Shown piece after piece: positions 20,956 through 32,429 of a stretch of DNA of 64,000 nt. This stretch comes from Luidia sarsii (taxonomy: Eukaryota > Echinodermata > Asteroidea > Paxillosida > Luidiidae), in assembly GCA_949987565.1 (NCBI GenBank), contig OX465107.1:19014607-19078606 (forward strand), read 5' to 3'. Positions within the stretch are counted from its first letter, which is position 1. Each line of letters starts with the position of its first letter. Made by a program: the position numbers and the translations under genes. The notes beneath the pieces are model-generated. The model did no database searches. It saw only the letters and a program-made list of their open reading frames with translations, and was not told the DNA's origin.

Positions 20956-23925
20956 TATAAGGTAAAATAAAAACGAAAGATGATCATGGAAGGTTTGGAT
21001 GAAAGAAAACCATGAATACACAAGTGAGTGCTTCTCGGATGTTTTTATATATATCATGAGACACATTATGACGGCATATGTGCAAATTTTGTCCAAGAAA
21101 TGGGGGAATGGATTCAAAGGGAGATTCACAGTCTTGAAAACGAGCGGAAAGCTGGCTCTATTGTTCTAAGATTTTAAGAGAATTTTCTAATGGCAGATTG
21201 TCGATTATCGCATTACGTCGACTGAGCATAATTTACTAGAATGCCACAGCCAAAGGTATGCAGACGTTGGCTCGCCAAACGAAGTCTGGACTGAAGAGAG
21301 CAGAATTATTTAAACATCCAGACACAGAATATTTTGTATGTGCAAAAAAATATATTTTTATTCAGATGTCAATTTTTTTTCGAATGTAATCTAGTTCAAC
21401 ATTATGTATCGGTATTTTCCCCTGGCAGATGCTACTAATATTGGTTATTTATCTTAATGTGTTAGAACATTCTATGGCGCTGGCGTATTTTGAGACAATT
21501 TATTTTGGGAGAGACCCGCTTCACTGGATGGTAAACATTACAATTTGTTTTGCTCTGCAACATTATAAGAGTATATGATAAGAGTATGATTCCCAACCAC
21601 CATTTTGTCTTTAAAATCTTGAAGCAATCTGCTTTCTCCAACCTTGCATTTCTGAAGGAAGTTCGAGAATAGATCACAAAAGATTAAGCTTACTAAAAAA
21701 ATATACATGTATCTTTCCCCTGAGTATACAGTAATAGGCTTGTCAAAAACGCGGCCATCTTTGCCTTCACTGATACCCACCACTTCTAAGTGAGAATGTA
21801 CCACTAATCTCTTTGTCTATACAGTCTGATCTTCATTCTGGAAATGTGGGGTCGTTGGTCTTACCCACTTGCCGATCCGCATTGAACATCCAAATTAAAA
21901 TTGCTATAATTACTTGCACCGTGATTACATACTGAGGACCAACTTCATGTAATTTAAGAGAAATCTGGTGGACTCCAGAAACAAGGCTGGTCGTTAAGTG
22001 ATGGAAATACTGATGAAATGGTAGATGTAAGTTTCATTTCCCGGGCTTGTCATTCCGTTTCTATTGCCAACGCATGGTGCCAAATTAATGTGAAGATCAA
22101 GCCGTCAGGCTACTTTACGATGATGTAGTTGTCTCGGAGCACACAATGAAAATAATTTTGAAAGTTCCCTTTTTTTAGTTCTCCAATAGTACCGATCCAC
22201 CTATCTTTACACCGAGAAGGCCCCTTTACTATTTTGTGAGGGGAAGTTTTGGCACAGAAACCATATAATCACATTTTAGGAATGAAAGTATATGAAACAT
22301 ATAGTCTGGCCAGAAAATGTCTCTGAAATTGTCAAGATATATTGAATGTGATCACAATTGTCCACCCCGGCACATTTATGTAATAACCTTATCTAGGTCG
22401 CACTTCTTTTGAAAAATTGTTACCTGATTTATATTTTTGTAATTGATTTTGTAATTATTTTGTAATGAAATGTATGGGAAGCAGTCATGCTTAAGTGTGA
22501 CATGCGTAATGAATGTATTCAAATATTATTATAAGCGATTCTTGTGAGGAGACCGTGGTCATTGGGTGCTTTGTTTTTTGTATCATCTGGATGTAGATGG
22601 GATAGGATATTGGCTGGCCCAGTACTTGATTGTAATGAAAATGTATGAATATGTTGTTTTTTAAGAACAACAATTATGGAAGGATATTTTTCAAAGTTAA
22701 TAGAGGTTAACAAATTTATTTATGAATGAATTTAAACAACCACCAGAATGGCCTATTTGTCCTTGTCTTTTAAGAAGGCAGACAGACACAAAGTACATGT
22801 AGATCTTTTGTCACTGACTTGTCATTAATACCCTCTGGTTTTTGTTTCGTGTTAAGGTGGCGTAAATTATGGGGATAAGAATAAGGCCTACCGCTTACCT
22901 AATAGCAAGGCTTCGTAATGTAACAAGCCCAAATTTCAGCAAATCGCAGACGGCATTAATTGTGAAAGTGTAACAGGATTTATATAGTTGCAACCGATTT
23001 CCGATAGAGAAGTACAACTGAGAAGGCTGGATGAAACTCCGCACAAGAAATATTACTCATATTTTCCTGCACTTCCTGGCCTACCACATGACTTTATTTG
23101 AGAATGAATTATTTCTCTCGATTTTCGTGGCATATTATGGACAAATAACCCTTTTTAGTGATTCACATGGGACCTGGGTTATTCTACGAACACGCTGCCA
23201 ATATGCCGAGGTCTGTCAAATAGCGGACACATTATATTCTCCCATTATGACGGTACAGATGACAGTTGTGACATTTTATTTGCAACAAAACGTCATCCTT
23301 GTGGACCTAAATCAATCGCTAGCATTTGAATCGTTAAACGAATTTGTTACAGTCAAACAAACTTCATCTGATATTTTCTTTCAAAATGGCAGTATTTGTA
23401 CCATGTCATCAAATTAGTGGTTTCCCCCATGAATTGACTTAACTTTTGAAAAATGTTATTATAGCCACCTGTTATCAAACACTTGGATAATGCACTGTTA
23501 TTTGAAGAAGATAAATGAAAAAAATCTAAGAATCTCTTGCGTATTTCTCGTCTGATTAATGAGTGCAGTTTTGGGATTTGGAATTTATAGTGTTTAGTAC
23601 AACAAATACAAGCATATAATACCCTGTTTTTTGTAATTGTTTGATATATTTTTTGGGTTTTGTTTAAATCTTTAAAAAATAATTTTGCCAAATCTGGAAG
23701 CATATCACTTAATGTCGTCGTAGGGATCCACAGCATAGGGCCTATTGGAATTTTGTTGACGGGACGATTTCCGTCGCTGAAAACAAAATCAAAGAGATGA
23801 CATATTCAATATAAATGGACATGCGAGGGAAAAGTAGGTTTTTTTTTTATCAAATATTAGCCCAAGTGACAAGGCTACCTCTTGTCATTTTTTATCAATG
23901 AATACACTGAAGAATAAACATTGGT
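20956..23925. other. AT-rich intergenic region, no gene recognised
   Basis: Two overlapping opposite-strand open frames of about 128 codons (23031-23417 and 23353-23736) are present. Neither has recognisable motifs, splice context or codon bias, and I regard both as chance frames in AT-rich DNA. Confidence 0.5.
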
Positions 23926-23927
23926 AA

Positions 23928-24010
23928 TACGGGCGATTCATAATAGTGCGCCCTCAAGAGTTTGCAACACGTTGGCCAATCACTGCGCTGAATCTGTCGA
24001 CCATAATTAT
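23928..24010. mobile_element. MITE arm with GCGCCCTCAAGAGTTTGCAA end
   Basis: GGGCGATTCA and GCGCCCTCAAGAGTTTGCAA, then GTTGGCCAATCAC and GAATCTGTCGACC. The same arm appears, usually with its inverted partner, at 25690-25816, 31905-32110, 33941-34373 and 57865-58010, and alone at 38130-38180. Confidence 0.6.
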
Positions 24011-24054
24011 ATGCACGTACTGAATGGCATCATGCTCGCTCATCTCTGCACTAA

Positions 24055-24321
24055 TTAGTCATCGTGTTTCCCGCATGCTGCGCTTAAGGTCCGCGATTTG
24101 TGTTTGCCTCCTTTTCGATCCCACGATGCTTTGCTTAGCACATACGCAGCAGCGCCGTCTCGTGCACGGAGTTTTTTGGCGTCGCAATTCGAATGGAAAA
24201 ACTTGCTGGTCCAGCAACAGTAAAACCTGATCCCGTCGGACATTGAACGGACGTGAAGCTCCTCGTCGGTGGCTCCTGGTGCACTGTCTTGCTACGGAGT
24301 CCAAGCATCGCTTTACACAGG
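24055..24321 (+). other. Candidate non-coding first exon ending in a consensus donor
   Basis: A GC-richer island inside AT-rich DNA, ending TTTACACAG|GTAAGTTTT, a near-perfect 5' splice site at 24321/24322. No long open frame crosses it, so if real it would be a 5' UTR exon. No downstream + strand partner exon was recognised before the - strand methyltransferase genes. Confidence 0.25.
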
Positions 24322-24330
24322 TAAGTTTTT

Positions 24331-25403
24331 AGCGTGTTGTAAATCCTATCTGTTATTGCTCATGCCTATGCATAATGTGTGTTGAATCACATACATGGCA
24401 GGTGACCCGACCTGTCCAGTTTTCGGACAGACCCATGTTAACCTGGTAGACCCAAAAGGCGGCCAAGTAGAATGCCGTACGTCAAATGTATTCATGGCTG
24501 CTTAGCATAAATTAATTTCGGGACCCATTGACCTTCCGCAGTCGAGAGATTAACTCATGAATATAACCCAAATCTCAACATTTCAAAATTCGATAAAAAA
24601 AGGTGACTTGTCGGGTCCCAGTTACTCGGACTACCTTTTAACCTGGCCGTAATTGTAAGCCCTGTGCAGGCTGCCAGTCGGTGAGGTTTTGGGTTTTAAA
24701 GTTGCGCATTGGTCATTGCACGTAGATTCGACATCAACTACCCGGTACCGAACTAATGCCAGTGGAGTAGCGGTAGAACTTGTCGACATGGGTCGACCTA
24801 GAACTAGAACTAGAAGTATCCAGACGACAATCTGTCGACAATAAAATACTGACTTAGCCTATCTAGTAATTACCGTATCTTTGAAAAGAAGGAAACAAAT
24901 AAATGGAAGAAAAATCCTAAAATTGTGCGTTGATCAGTTAATTTCATTGATGCTTATCCACGCCGCAACATAATAGTTACTAAATGTGTTTGAAAATTTG
25001 AAGAAGCAATTAATCGCGAGGCGACAGACGGAAATCGTGGAGTGGACTGTTCGCATTTACGATGTTAGTTGCCGTAGCCATACTGCCCCCATCCTCCCGA
25101 GGCTCGGAGACTTGAGGGTTAAAGGTACCGGTGTACAAAACGATTGAAAACTTTGTGTTTTTCAGCAATTTTGAAACACAATGTGCCCCGGTTGCTCCCT
25201 GTTGAAAATGGCCACACACAATCTATACTATACGGACATGAATGGGATCTCAATCATATACTGAATGTAATCAGACAACTCAAAATATGATGGGTAAAAT
25301 ATTTTGCCGACAAACGTGCAGGAAAATACTGCCAGAAAACGTCCCGGTCAGCATCTGAACCTGGCTCCTCGACCAATCAGCATTAGGCATTGGGTATCGG
25401 GTC
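24331..25403. other. No gene recognised
   Basis: Intergenic sequence. Scattered short palindromes such as GGTACCGG only. Confidence 0.4.
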
Positions 25404-25610
25404 TTGGGTTTCGTTGTTTTCCCAATTTTTATTATTATTATTATCATTATTCACGATCTTATTTTCATAGGATTTAAAAGAGGTCATGTGGCTTCGTTCA
25501 GCGCAATGCGTTTATCGGCATGCGTTTATCGCGTGAACTCACCGGGCACTAAATTTTATGATCCTGGCAACTGTCGATTCGGGTCAGGTTACGTCACGTT
25601 GTCCAAAGCT
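25404..25610. repeat. Block duplicated at 30950-31160
   Basis: Both blocks share GTTTTCCCAAT, ATTATTCACGATCT, GGCTTCGTTC, GGCATGCGTTTAT and GGCAACTGTCGATTCGG in the same order and orientation. This marks a boundary region of the segmental duplication that carries methyltransferase copies 1 and 2. Confidence 0.65.
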
Positions 25611-25689
25611 TCAAAGACTCGCCGGAATGCCACAGTAATCCCCCAGAAACCCTCATGTAACCCGATTTAACCGCGATTAACAACTCTAT

Positions 25690-25816
25690 GGATTCACAAA
25701 AGTTCGCCCTCAAGACTACGCAATGCGCGAAATCTGTTGACCGGGGTCGGCAGATCCCGCGCATTGTGATTGGCCAACGCGTTGCAAACTTTAGAGGGCG
25801 AACTATCGTGAATCAC
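25690..25816. mobile_element. MITE with inverted GCGTTGCAAACT-type arms
   Basis: The left arm GTTCGCCCTCAAGACTACGC is opposed by GCGTTGCAAACTTTAGAGGG and CGAACTATCGTGAATCACC on the right, with CGCGCATTGTGATTGGCCAA between. A short two-armed member of the family at 23928. Confidence 0.6.
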
Positions 25817-26474
25817 CTGTATTCATTAAGTGTTAAAATTCGAACGGGAGATATTTGTCCATTTCCCCTTTGATCTTACGACGTATGCTCCGCCCACCCC
25901 CTTATTAGCATAAAACTTGAAGCAGACTCCAGTCCACGTCACGAACAATGACGTTCTGCGTTCAATGAGGAATTTTATTTTTTATACAGTCAAACATTTA
26001 CATATTAAAATAGACTCACCAAAAATGATATGTTTTACTTAAGTAGGTATAAAATAGTCCAAATATCATTTCATTAATGATAAATCCTGTTATGACCAAA
26101 ATAATATTAACTTGCACTTAGCTTAGATGTATGGACGATTTCAATTTACTCATTTCTTGACTTTGCTGGATATAAATGATATAGGCCTATAACAGTTTCG
26201 TGCGTATATTGTTAGTGTAAAACATTATTTTGAATTGTTTGTATAGGGTATGTCTTCTTAATCTTATAATTATCTAATTCAATGTATTTGTGTCTACTTA
26301 TTTATTTAAGTTTTCAGCTACCCGATTGAATTTTAGTCATAAAATTTACGGGAAATAATTTCTGCGTCACCTCGGGTCGTTCTGAGCTGTGCACTGGCAC
26401 AGTCGTGCGTTATTATGACGTAATATTAACTGGTAGATCACAAAGTGGATCTACTTTGATGAGAAGGTGCTCGT
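25817..26474 (-). other. 3' flank of methyltransferase copy 1
   Basis: From about 26310 to 26474 the sequence matches 33255-33430 (TTAGTCATAAAATT, GTCACCTCG, TAACTGGTAGAT, TACTTTGAT) and, more briefly, 57410-57475. These are the duplicated 3' flanks of the paralogues. Confidence 0.55.
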
Positions 26475-26643
26475 CTAAATCTTCGATGCTTTCCGGGCGT
26501 GGATAACTATTGGCGTTATGGGGGGTCGAACGTGACCTGGTTGAGACTCAACTTCGCACTGAGACAGCATCCACTGCCACAAGTCTTCAAGACAATCCTC
26601 CTGCAGCGTCTCAGGAAGTCCTGCGGTTTGTCCAAGAAGGGTT
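26475..26643 (-). CDS. JHAMT-like methyltransferase copy 1, exon 4 (terminal)
   Basis: Encodes the C terminus: LLGQTAGLPETLQEDCLED, then LWQWMLSQCE, GHVRPPITPIVIHARKASKI and a TAG stop. The helix LxxDLWxW and the terminal strand TPIVxHARK are typical of the end of this methyltransferase fold. Two acceptors are possible: CCACAG at 26654-26656, which leaves the frame off by one, or TATAG ending at 26644, which restores phase 2 with exon 3. I chose the second. The frame is conserved in all three copies, although copy 3 lacks this AG. Confidence 0.75.
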
Positions 26644-27066
26644 CTATACAATACTGTGGAATAAAAGAGTTTAAAAGTTACCGATCGAGGAGAAAAAAAG
26701 GTCCCATCTGAGAATGTCAGAAGCCTTCTTCCTTCTTCCAAAGGGACGGGCAAGCAGTTGGGAAGGGACCAAAGGAGGGAAGCTGGTAGACAGACCAGGT
26801 TGAGATCAAAGGGAAGGGCAAGCAGTCGGGAAGGGATCAAAGAAGGAAAGCTGGTAGACAGATACCAAGATGAGATCAAAGGGATCTGAATGAGGAGATA
26901 TGTATATGGGATTAAAAACATGATAGAAGCTAAAGTGAAAATCAATAAAATAATAATAATAAAAAAATCCCATTACTACAGAAAACAGCATTTAAACAAC
27001 ATCAGACGATGGGCAATTGGTGGCACGTCGTGAATAATTATACACTGTGATGTACTGTGAAATCAC
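26644..27066 (-). other. Intron 3 of methyltransferase copy 1, with PLE 3'-UTR-like repeats
   Basis: Two tandem purine-rich units of about 70 bp (GGGAAGGGCAAGCAGTCGGG, GGAAAGCTGGTAGACAGA, GAGATCAAAGG) lie at about 26740-26885. Read in antisense they match the CCTTGCCCTTCCCTTTGATC segment downstream of the GIY-YIG fragments. Copies 2 and 3 carry the same sequence in the same intron. Confidence 0.6.
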
Positions 27067-27203
27067 GTGCATTTCGTTTGCAGCTCGGTCAAAGCCCCTG
27101 CCGGGTGAACCTGGCATTCCACATCCGTCCAGCCAGAGACGCGAAGTAACTCCTCTGTTTCTTGGCAGGATCTCATCCAGGGATAGATTGGCGTCGAATG
27201 ACC
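27067..27203 (-). CDS. JHAMT-like methyltransferase copy 1, exon 3
   Basis: 137 nt, entering in phase 0 after TTTTTCAG and leaving in phase 2 at GCAC|GTGATT. It encodes TPIYPWMRSCQETEELLRVS, GWTDVECQVHP and AGALTELQTKC. The E..LR.SGW.DVEC pattern is the late helix-strand that closes the Rossmann-like methyltransferase core. Exon length is identical in copies 2 and 3. Confidence 0.8.
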
Positions 27204-27489
27204 CTGAAAAACCCCAAGAATTCCCTGTTGCAGATCAGTGTTTTCCTTTCTAAATTCTAATTAAACCACCCCTCCCCCCCAAAAATGGTACCATTAAGCC
27301 CCGATTAATTCAAGTAATCCAGGGAGAGTATTTTCGACCTTTGACCTTCTAATGTTGCCGGCAAAGACAGATCATAACGACCATTGATAACGATTTTACA
27401 AATTGCACGAGTCTTTGTATCAACTACCAGCCTTGTATTCACGTTTGGGTCATTTCACTCAGTTAGCAGTTTGCAATTAGTTTTACATT

Positions 27490-27960
27490 TTGCGCAAATA
27501 TAGAAGAAAACTTTAACTGGATCGGAACTTGAACCATAGATTGGGCTTAGGGTGTTGCCCACCAACGCTCTCGCTTAAAAAAAAACTACCGGTAGTTGAT
27601 GAGTAGTTCGCTCTCATTGAATGGGACGCCATCTAGCTAGGGTCTGGATATTACAGATGATGGGATGGCTGATACGAAAAGCCGTTTTTCAAAAAAAATA
27701 ATAGTCAGCATCCACTTTCTGTGATCCTCGAGCTGCTGTAGCCAGTTTTACAACTATTGGTTGTTTGCATCTAATGGAAATCGGGGGTGTGATCCCTAAA
27801 GACAGCTAGTGGTTTACATGTATATGCTTCTTACTTGCGCCCCCACCACGGCAAAAACTTAATTGAGTTTTTGGGAGGCCACCATCTAAGGGCTGGATAG
27901 CTCAGATCTGAAGAGCGCTGGTACGCAAAACCAGAGGTCTCGGGTTCAAATGTCATTCTT
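27490..27960. repeat. tRNA-derived SINE fragments in both orientations
   Basis: 27524-27680 is antisense (GGATCGGAACTTGAACCATA, CACCAACGCTCTCGCTT). 27893-27955 is sense (GGGCTGGATAGCTCAGATCT, GAAGAGCGCTGG, ACCAGAGGTCTCGGGTTCAA) and gives the clearest A and B boxes of the family. No acceptor stem pairs. Confidence 0.55.
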
Positions 27961-28277
27961 TTCAATATGTTCAAAGGTTCCCACTCAGTTTTTCATTGAT
28001 TTGACTTAAAATCAATAGTCGTTATATACCCTTTAGATGATTTTGCCTCCAAAGCTGCTGGCTGGCGAGTGTAGTATAGGTAGTACATGTATATAGTATA
28101 TAGTATATGTAGTATATAGAAGGATGTCAAGACTGGCGCTCCGAGTGAGCAGGTCCGTCCCTGACTCGAGTCCGAGTATTAAAGGGAAAATGAGACTCTG
28201 GTCGGACTCTTGTCTGAGTCACTGTCAGTCACGAGTCAAAGATCTGGTCAACTACTATTCACGATAATAGTACAAAC

Positions 28278-28582
28278 CTTTAAATATCTAGCCCATTTGG
28301 CGTGACCATGCAAGAACTGCTCAGCAAAAGACGTGACCGTTTTTCGATAGTTCATCATCATCAGTGCCTCCCCTCCTGGTTTGAGACAAGCCAGAATACC
28401 AGCCAATGCCTTGCTGTGCTCTGGGAACCAGTGAAGAACGTGGAAGCTCACAACTTTATCGAATCTTTCTCTCCATTCGGGATTGTCCCCGACAGTACGG
28501 GCATCCCGCTTGTAGTACGTCACATTTTTACTAGCGTTGGTTTCCTGGGCAACGGCTAGCATTTCTTCCGAAGAGTCGACTC
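28278..28582 (-). CDS. JHAMT-like methyltransferase copy 1, exon 2
   Basis: 305 nt, phase 1 in (AAAG|GAGTCG), phase 0 out (AAG|GTTTGT). It encodes VDSSEEMLAVAQE (the acidic end of beta-2 that binds SAM ribose hydroxyls), then YYKRDART, FDKVVSFHVLHWFPEHSKAL (motif IV region) and CLKPGGEALMMM (post-motif). These are the standard class I SAM-methyltransferase landmarks, in order. Confidence 0.88.
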
Positions 28583-28744
28583 CTTTAATTAAATGACACA
28601 AAGGACATGTGTTATAATCGTAATGGATTGATTGAGGCATGGTTAAATCAAGACCTTCTGGTGAAACTATTATGCACACCTTGTATCATGAAGACCAAAT
28701 TACTCGATAAGAATGGTAAGGTGGAAATGAACGACAACCTATAC

Positions 28745-28919
28745 CTGTTACGTTCCTGACATGTTTTGCTATTTCTTTGGTCTCTTCACCGGTGCCGCAG
28801 CCCACGTCCAAAACCACATCCTCTGCTCCAAACGTTAGCTTGTTCAGAAATCGATGTGTAAATTCACGCTGCAGATATCTGCCCCCACTGCTGTAGATCG
28901 CAGCTGCCGAGAAATTCAT
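28745..28919 (-). CDS. JHAMT-like SAM-dependent methyltransferase copy 1, exon 1
   Basis: Start ATG at 28919 on the minus strand; donor ACAG|GTATAG gives phase 1 after 58 codons. The exon has MNFSAAAIYS, a Q-R-F helix (QREFTHRFLNKL) and glycine-rich motif I VVLDVGCGTGEE (about residues 35-46) that binds S-adenosylmethionine. Exons 2-4 (28278-28582, 27067-27203, 26475-26643) complete a predicted protein of about 261 residues, near the usual 270-280 of juvenile-hormone-acid-methyltransferase-like enzymes. The protein is expected to be cytosolic and to methylate a small carboxylic acid, but the substrate in non-arthropods is unknown. Copies 2 and 3 lie downstream in the window on the same strand. 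It could equally be named a generic methyltransferase-domain protein. Confidence 0.85.
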
Positions 28920-30949
28920 CTACCAAAGAGAAGAAGAAAATGCCGATTCTGCCAGATTCCAACGGTACCAGGTACGCTTGGTACGAGGTGAATAAGCTTC
29001 AGCACTAAACAGCCGTTTTATGTCAGATTTTCAAGGGAATACAAGTCAACTCGTACACATGCGAACTCGTACGCACGCCAACTCGTACGAACGCCTTCTC
29101 GTTCGCACGAGGCTGGTCAACTCGGACACACGCCAACTACTTACACAATACAACTCGCAAGCACGCCAACTCGTATACACGAGGCTGGTCAACTAGTACG
29201 CACGCCAACTCCAACGCAAGCCAACCCGTACGCACGACAACTCGTACGCATGCCAATTCGCATGCACGTGAACTCATACGCACGCCAACTTTATTTCTTT
29301 TCTTTCTTTTGTGATACCGAATTTAATCCGTAGGTTATTTGGTCACAGGAATGTAGGGTAATTTTGGTTTGAAAAGCTGTGCGAGATAACTAACTAACTT
29401 GGTAGAGTTATGGAATAGGGACGAGGGAGGGGAAATGACCGACATGCATTGATCCGTGCAGCAGCATTTTGACCGTGGGCCACGGCAGACGTCACTGACA
29501 ACAACACGGTCAAACCGCGGAGCATCGTAATGTTAGGCCGACACATTATGTTTTTTCATAATTCTTTCGTCGATGTGTTTTTCAAATTATGCATTTATTG
29601 CTACTATCATATGGGTTTTACGGGGGAAATTAATTGGTCTACCATGGTATACCGGACCCTACGATTGGGCCATGAAAAAATTAATTTACTGGACAACATT
29701 TACTGCATGCATGGCCCACCCTGCGTGTTTAGAGCTTTCCACAAAAATGTACCATAGGCCTATAGCTTATCCGATCGTTAATTAAAAATAGTTGTTTATG
29801 TCGCGGAATACCCAAAAATACACAAAAGGGGAAAGCAGGAGCAGGAACCGCATTAAAGTGACCGCAGCCTAAGGGCAATGGTGGACGTTCGACGGAGAAC
29901 AGACGTTCCTCCAACGTTCAGTGAACATTTCACTGCTAGCTGGGAAATTACCATTAGGCCTAACTAGCTACACTGCATACATTAGTGCACCAACACTGTC
30001 TGCTTCGTTGCGGTCGTGTATAATGAAACCTGCACAGTGAGTTTTATCACAGACTCACAGTGCACCGTGGAAATAACTACCTGGAAAAAACCTGGCATAT
30101 TTCTGACTTAATCAATGCAAGACTATACATGTCACACAACCCATGAACAGTCAGTTCCTTTAGTAATGAGTTAAATTACCGACATGCAAATGGTCTGAGA
30201 AAAATATCTAATCCATTTACCTTTGCATTAAGCAGGCATTTACCTTTGAGTTCATATCACCGATCGTGTAGTGCAAGGTATAGGTTCTGCCAATAACCAT
30301 TGAACAATGTGACCCGCGTGCCGAAATATACGTTTGACCTTTGGTAGGCCTATCAATGTGAGAAATCTCAACCAAAAAAGTAGAGCGCCAAAGGTCGTGG
30401 AAAAACACGCACCATGTAAGGGAGGTATACATTCGCCACCGTGTCGGCCAAACGAGACACAGAATAGCTGTGCTTAGTCTCAAACCTGGAATGTATTGTG
30501 ACCTTGCCCTTTGTTGTCCAGCTGGTATTGGAAATTGACATGCATTCACATTCAAGGCCCAATACAACATTGATCGAGGTCAGAGAATAGCATCCATACG
30601 TTGTCTGATCGATCCAACATGTGCATGAAATAGCACACCTGTGACCATTTCAACTCAATCCGCCAACCGAGTCTCGAGAAAATCGTGAAAACCGCTTCAT
30701 TTGTTTCGAGAAAATGCAGCATTCAATGCTGTACTGTTCCGAAAAATAGTTTAGATCTCGGTGTGACGTAAACAATTTCTTTTACTCTTTTCTCCAAAAA
30801 TACGACATTTTAGGCAGAAATATTTCAATGCGAGGTTTCTACTATAACCATCTTCAAACTGTATAAGTTTCATGTAAATCTGCGAACATTTCTGTTTTTC
30901 GATCATACCAATGTTGTGTAGGGCCTTTAACATATCACTGGCCGGAAAA
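28920..30949 (-). promoter_or_regulatory. Duplicated 5' flank of methyltransferase copy 1
   Basis: Conserved blocks are shared with the 5' flanks of copies 2 and 3. They include a degenerate AACTCGTACGCACGCC repeat (about 29041-29290; also 36241-36320 and 60480-60550), a block at about 29440-29540 with CCGACATGCA, GTGCAGCAGC, GACGTCACTGAC and CAAACCGCGGAGCATCGTAA (also 36465-36560), and a block at about 29950-30070 shared with 60880-60970. Conservation could be simple recency of duplication. No TATA box or start site is assigned. Confidence 0.45.
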
Positions 30950-31160
30950 ATCTTGGGTTTCTTTGTTTTCCCAATGTATCATTATTCACGATCTAATTTG
31001 TATAGAATTTAAGGAGGTCATGGGGCTTCGTTCGGCCAACAGCATTGCGGCATGCGTTTATTGCGTAAACTCAACAGGCACATTTTGATCGTGGCAACTG
31101 TCGATTCGGATCGGACTACGTCACGTAGGCCTATGCCACAGTAACCCATGCAGAGCCCCA
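30950..31160. repeat. Second copy of the 25404-25610 block
   Basis: Same order of shared strings as 25404-25610 with substitutions and small deletions. It separates the units carrying methyltransferase copies 1 and 2. Confidence 0.65.
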
Positions 31161-31900
31161 CGTGACCCGGTTTAACCCTGTCTGTACCGGGCTGTTTCGC
31201 TCTATGAAAATACTGAGGGGGGGGGGTCAATCAAATCAAATCAAATCTTAATCAAATAGTAAAATTTGATGAATAATTAGCTAATTAACTATTCATAATG
31301 AGTATTTGATGCATTTTTGCGATATTTTCACAATTGCAGCGTGAAAAATACAAAAACATGAGGAGACTGTGTCAAAATTAGAATAGGCCTGATTAAGGTT
31401 TCCGAGATGAGAAATCATTCAGATCTGATTTAATTTTGTGTTCAGTTAAAATCTAGTTCCCCATATATATGTACAGCAAAAAGCCAGCACTTGTTATGTC
31501 CTTATGTTTTTCATTGTTTTTTTGCTTATGTTTTTATTTATTTAGTTTTTGATTGTTTCCAAACTTTAATTAGTTTCTATCAGAATTATACAAAAGCATG
31601 AAATCAGTGCAACATCCATTCCTGAGTATGATTCATAAAGAAATGCAAGCCACTGACTGACATAATTGTACACCAAATATACGAAAATTTAATGACCTAC
31701 ACTTACTAATTGACATGTAACACAAGATAAGTAGGTCCGATATGGACAAATGTGGTATCAAAATGTCCGCAAGAGAACAGGAGGGAAGTCATGAAGCGAG
31801 AATTAAAAATGTTTAGCGGTCGCGATGCACTAATAGAAAATAATAAGGAGGGCCTCCGTGCCCCCTAGTGCAAATAATTATGGTTAACCGCTGAAGACTT
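31161..31900. other. No gene recognised
   Basis: AT-rich intergenic DNA with a short ATCAAATCAA simple repeat near 31225-31250. No supported frame. Confidence 0.4.
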
Positions 31901-31904
31901 CGTT

Positions 31905-32112
31905 GATACGGCCGGCGATTCACTATAGAGGTCTTTTATTTGATAGAGCTCTATGGATTAACAATAGCGCGCCCTCAAGAGTATGCAACGCGTTGGCCAA
32001 TCACAATGCGCCGAATCTCTCGACCCAAGGCAGGTTATTCGTCCGTGGTCCGCGCATTATAATTGACCAACGTCAACGCGTTGCAAACCCTTGAATCGCC
32101 CATATTCACTGT
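31905..32112. mobile_element. MITE with GCGCCCTCAAGAGT arms
   Basis: The left arm GGCGATTCACTATAGAGGTC and GCGCGCCCTCAAGAGTATGC is opposed by CGCGTTGCAAACCCTTGAAT and CGCC on the right, with the ATTGACCAACG/GTTGGCCAAT inner pair. The PLE fragment begins immediately after it. Confidence 0.6.
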
Positions 32113-32116
32113 GCAT

Positions 32117-32429
32117 TAAGGGGATGTCCACCCAGCAGACGAATTGTAAACAGGGAAAGTTAGATGTTCAGTATGTTGGCGAGGCCAAAAACACCCTCAA
32201 AAAACGTATCTATGGCCATAGGTCTACAATCAAAACCGGTAAAATGGACACCCCTGTTGGGTATCACTTCAATCTCCCTGATCATTCGATATCAGATATG
32301 AGTGTACTGGGCATAGAATCACTTGGTCACCGTGGTAATGATGTCCGTCTTAGCCTTGAGAAAATGAGGATGAAGCGTCTTCGGACTATTCAACCACATG
32401 GTCTCAACATCCAGGAGGGTAATGACTAA
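32117..32429 (+). pseudogene. Penelope-like element, 5'-truncated GIY-YIG endonuclease fragment
   Basis: The open frame reads NCKQGKLDVQYVGEAKNTLK, then KRIYGHRSTI, PVGYHFNLPDHS, MSVLGIESLG and KMRMKRLRTIQPHGLN, ending in TAA at 32427-32429. The order of a CxxC-like remnant, YVGE, LxxRxxGHR, PVxxHFN.PxHS, hydrophobic-GIE and L+TIQPHGLN matches the GIY-YIG nuclease found at the C terminus of Penelope-like retroelement polyproteins, where it nicks target DNA for insertion. The reverse transcriptase is absent, as expected from 5' truncation during retrotransposition; the 5' edge abuts a MITE. A family B ribozyme-like motif lies 209 bp after the stop. A second, more damaged copy is at 61975-62128. 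Confidence 0.8.

Noticed and set aside
23031..23736. Overlapping 128- and 127-codon frames
   Set aside because: Opposite strands, AT-rich, no family signature or splice-bounded structure.
26644..26653. Use of the CAG acceptor (26654-26656) for methyltransferase copy 1 exon 4
   Set aside because: It gives a phase that does not match exon 3 (off by one). The AG ten bases downstream restores the frame in copies 1 and 2.
28302..28559. Plus-strand frames antisense to methyltransferase exon 2 (also 35467-35724)
   Set aside because: They are shadows of the minus-strand exon, whose frame carries all the methyltransferase motifs.
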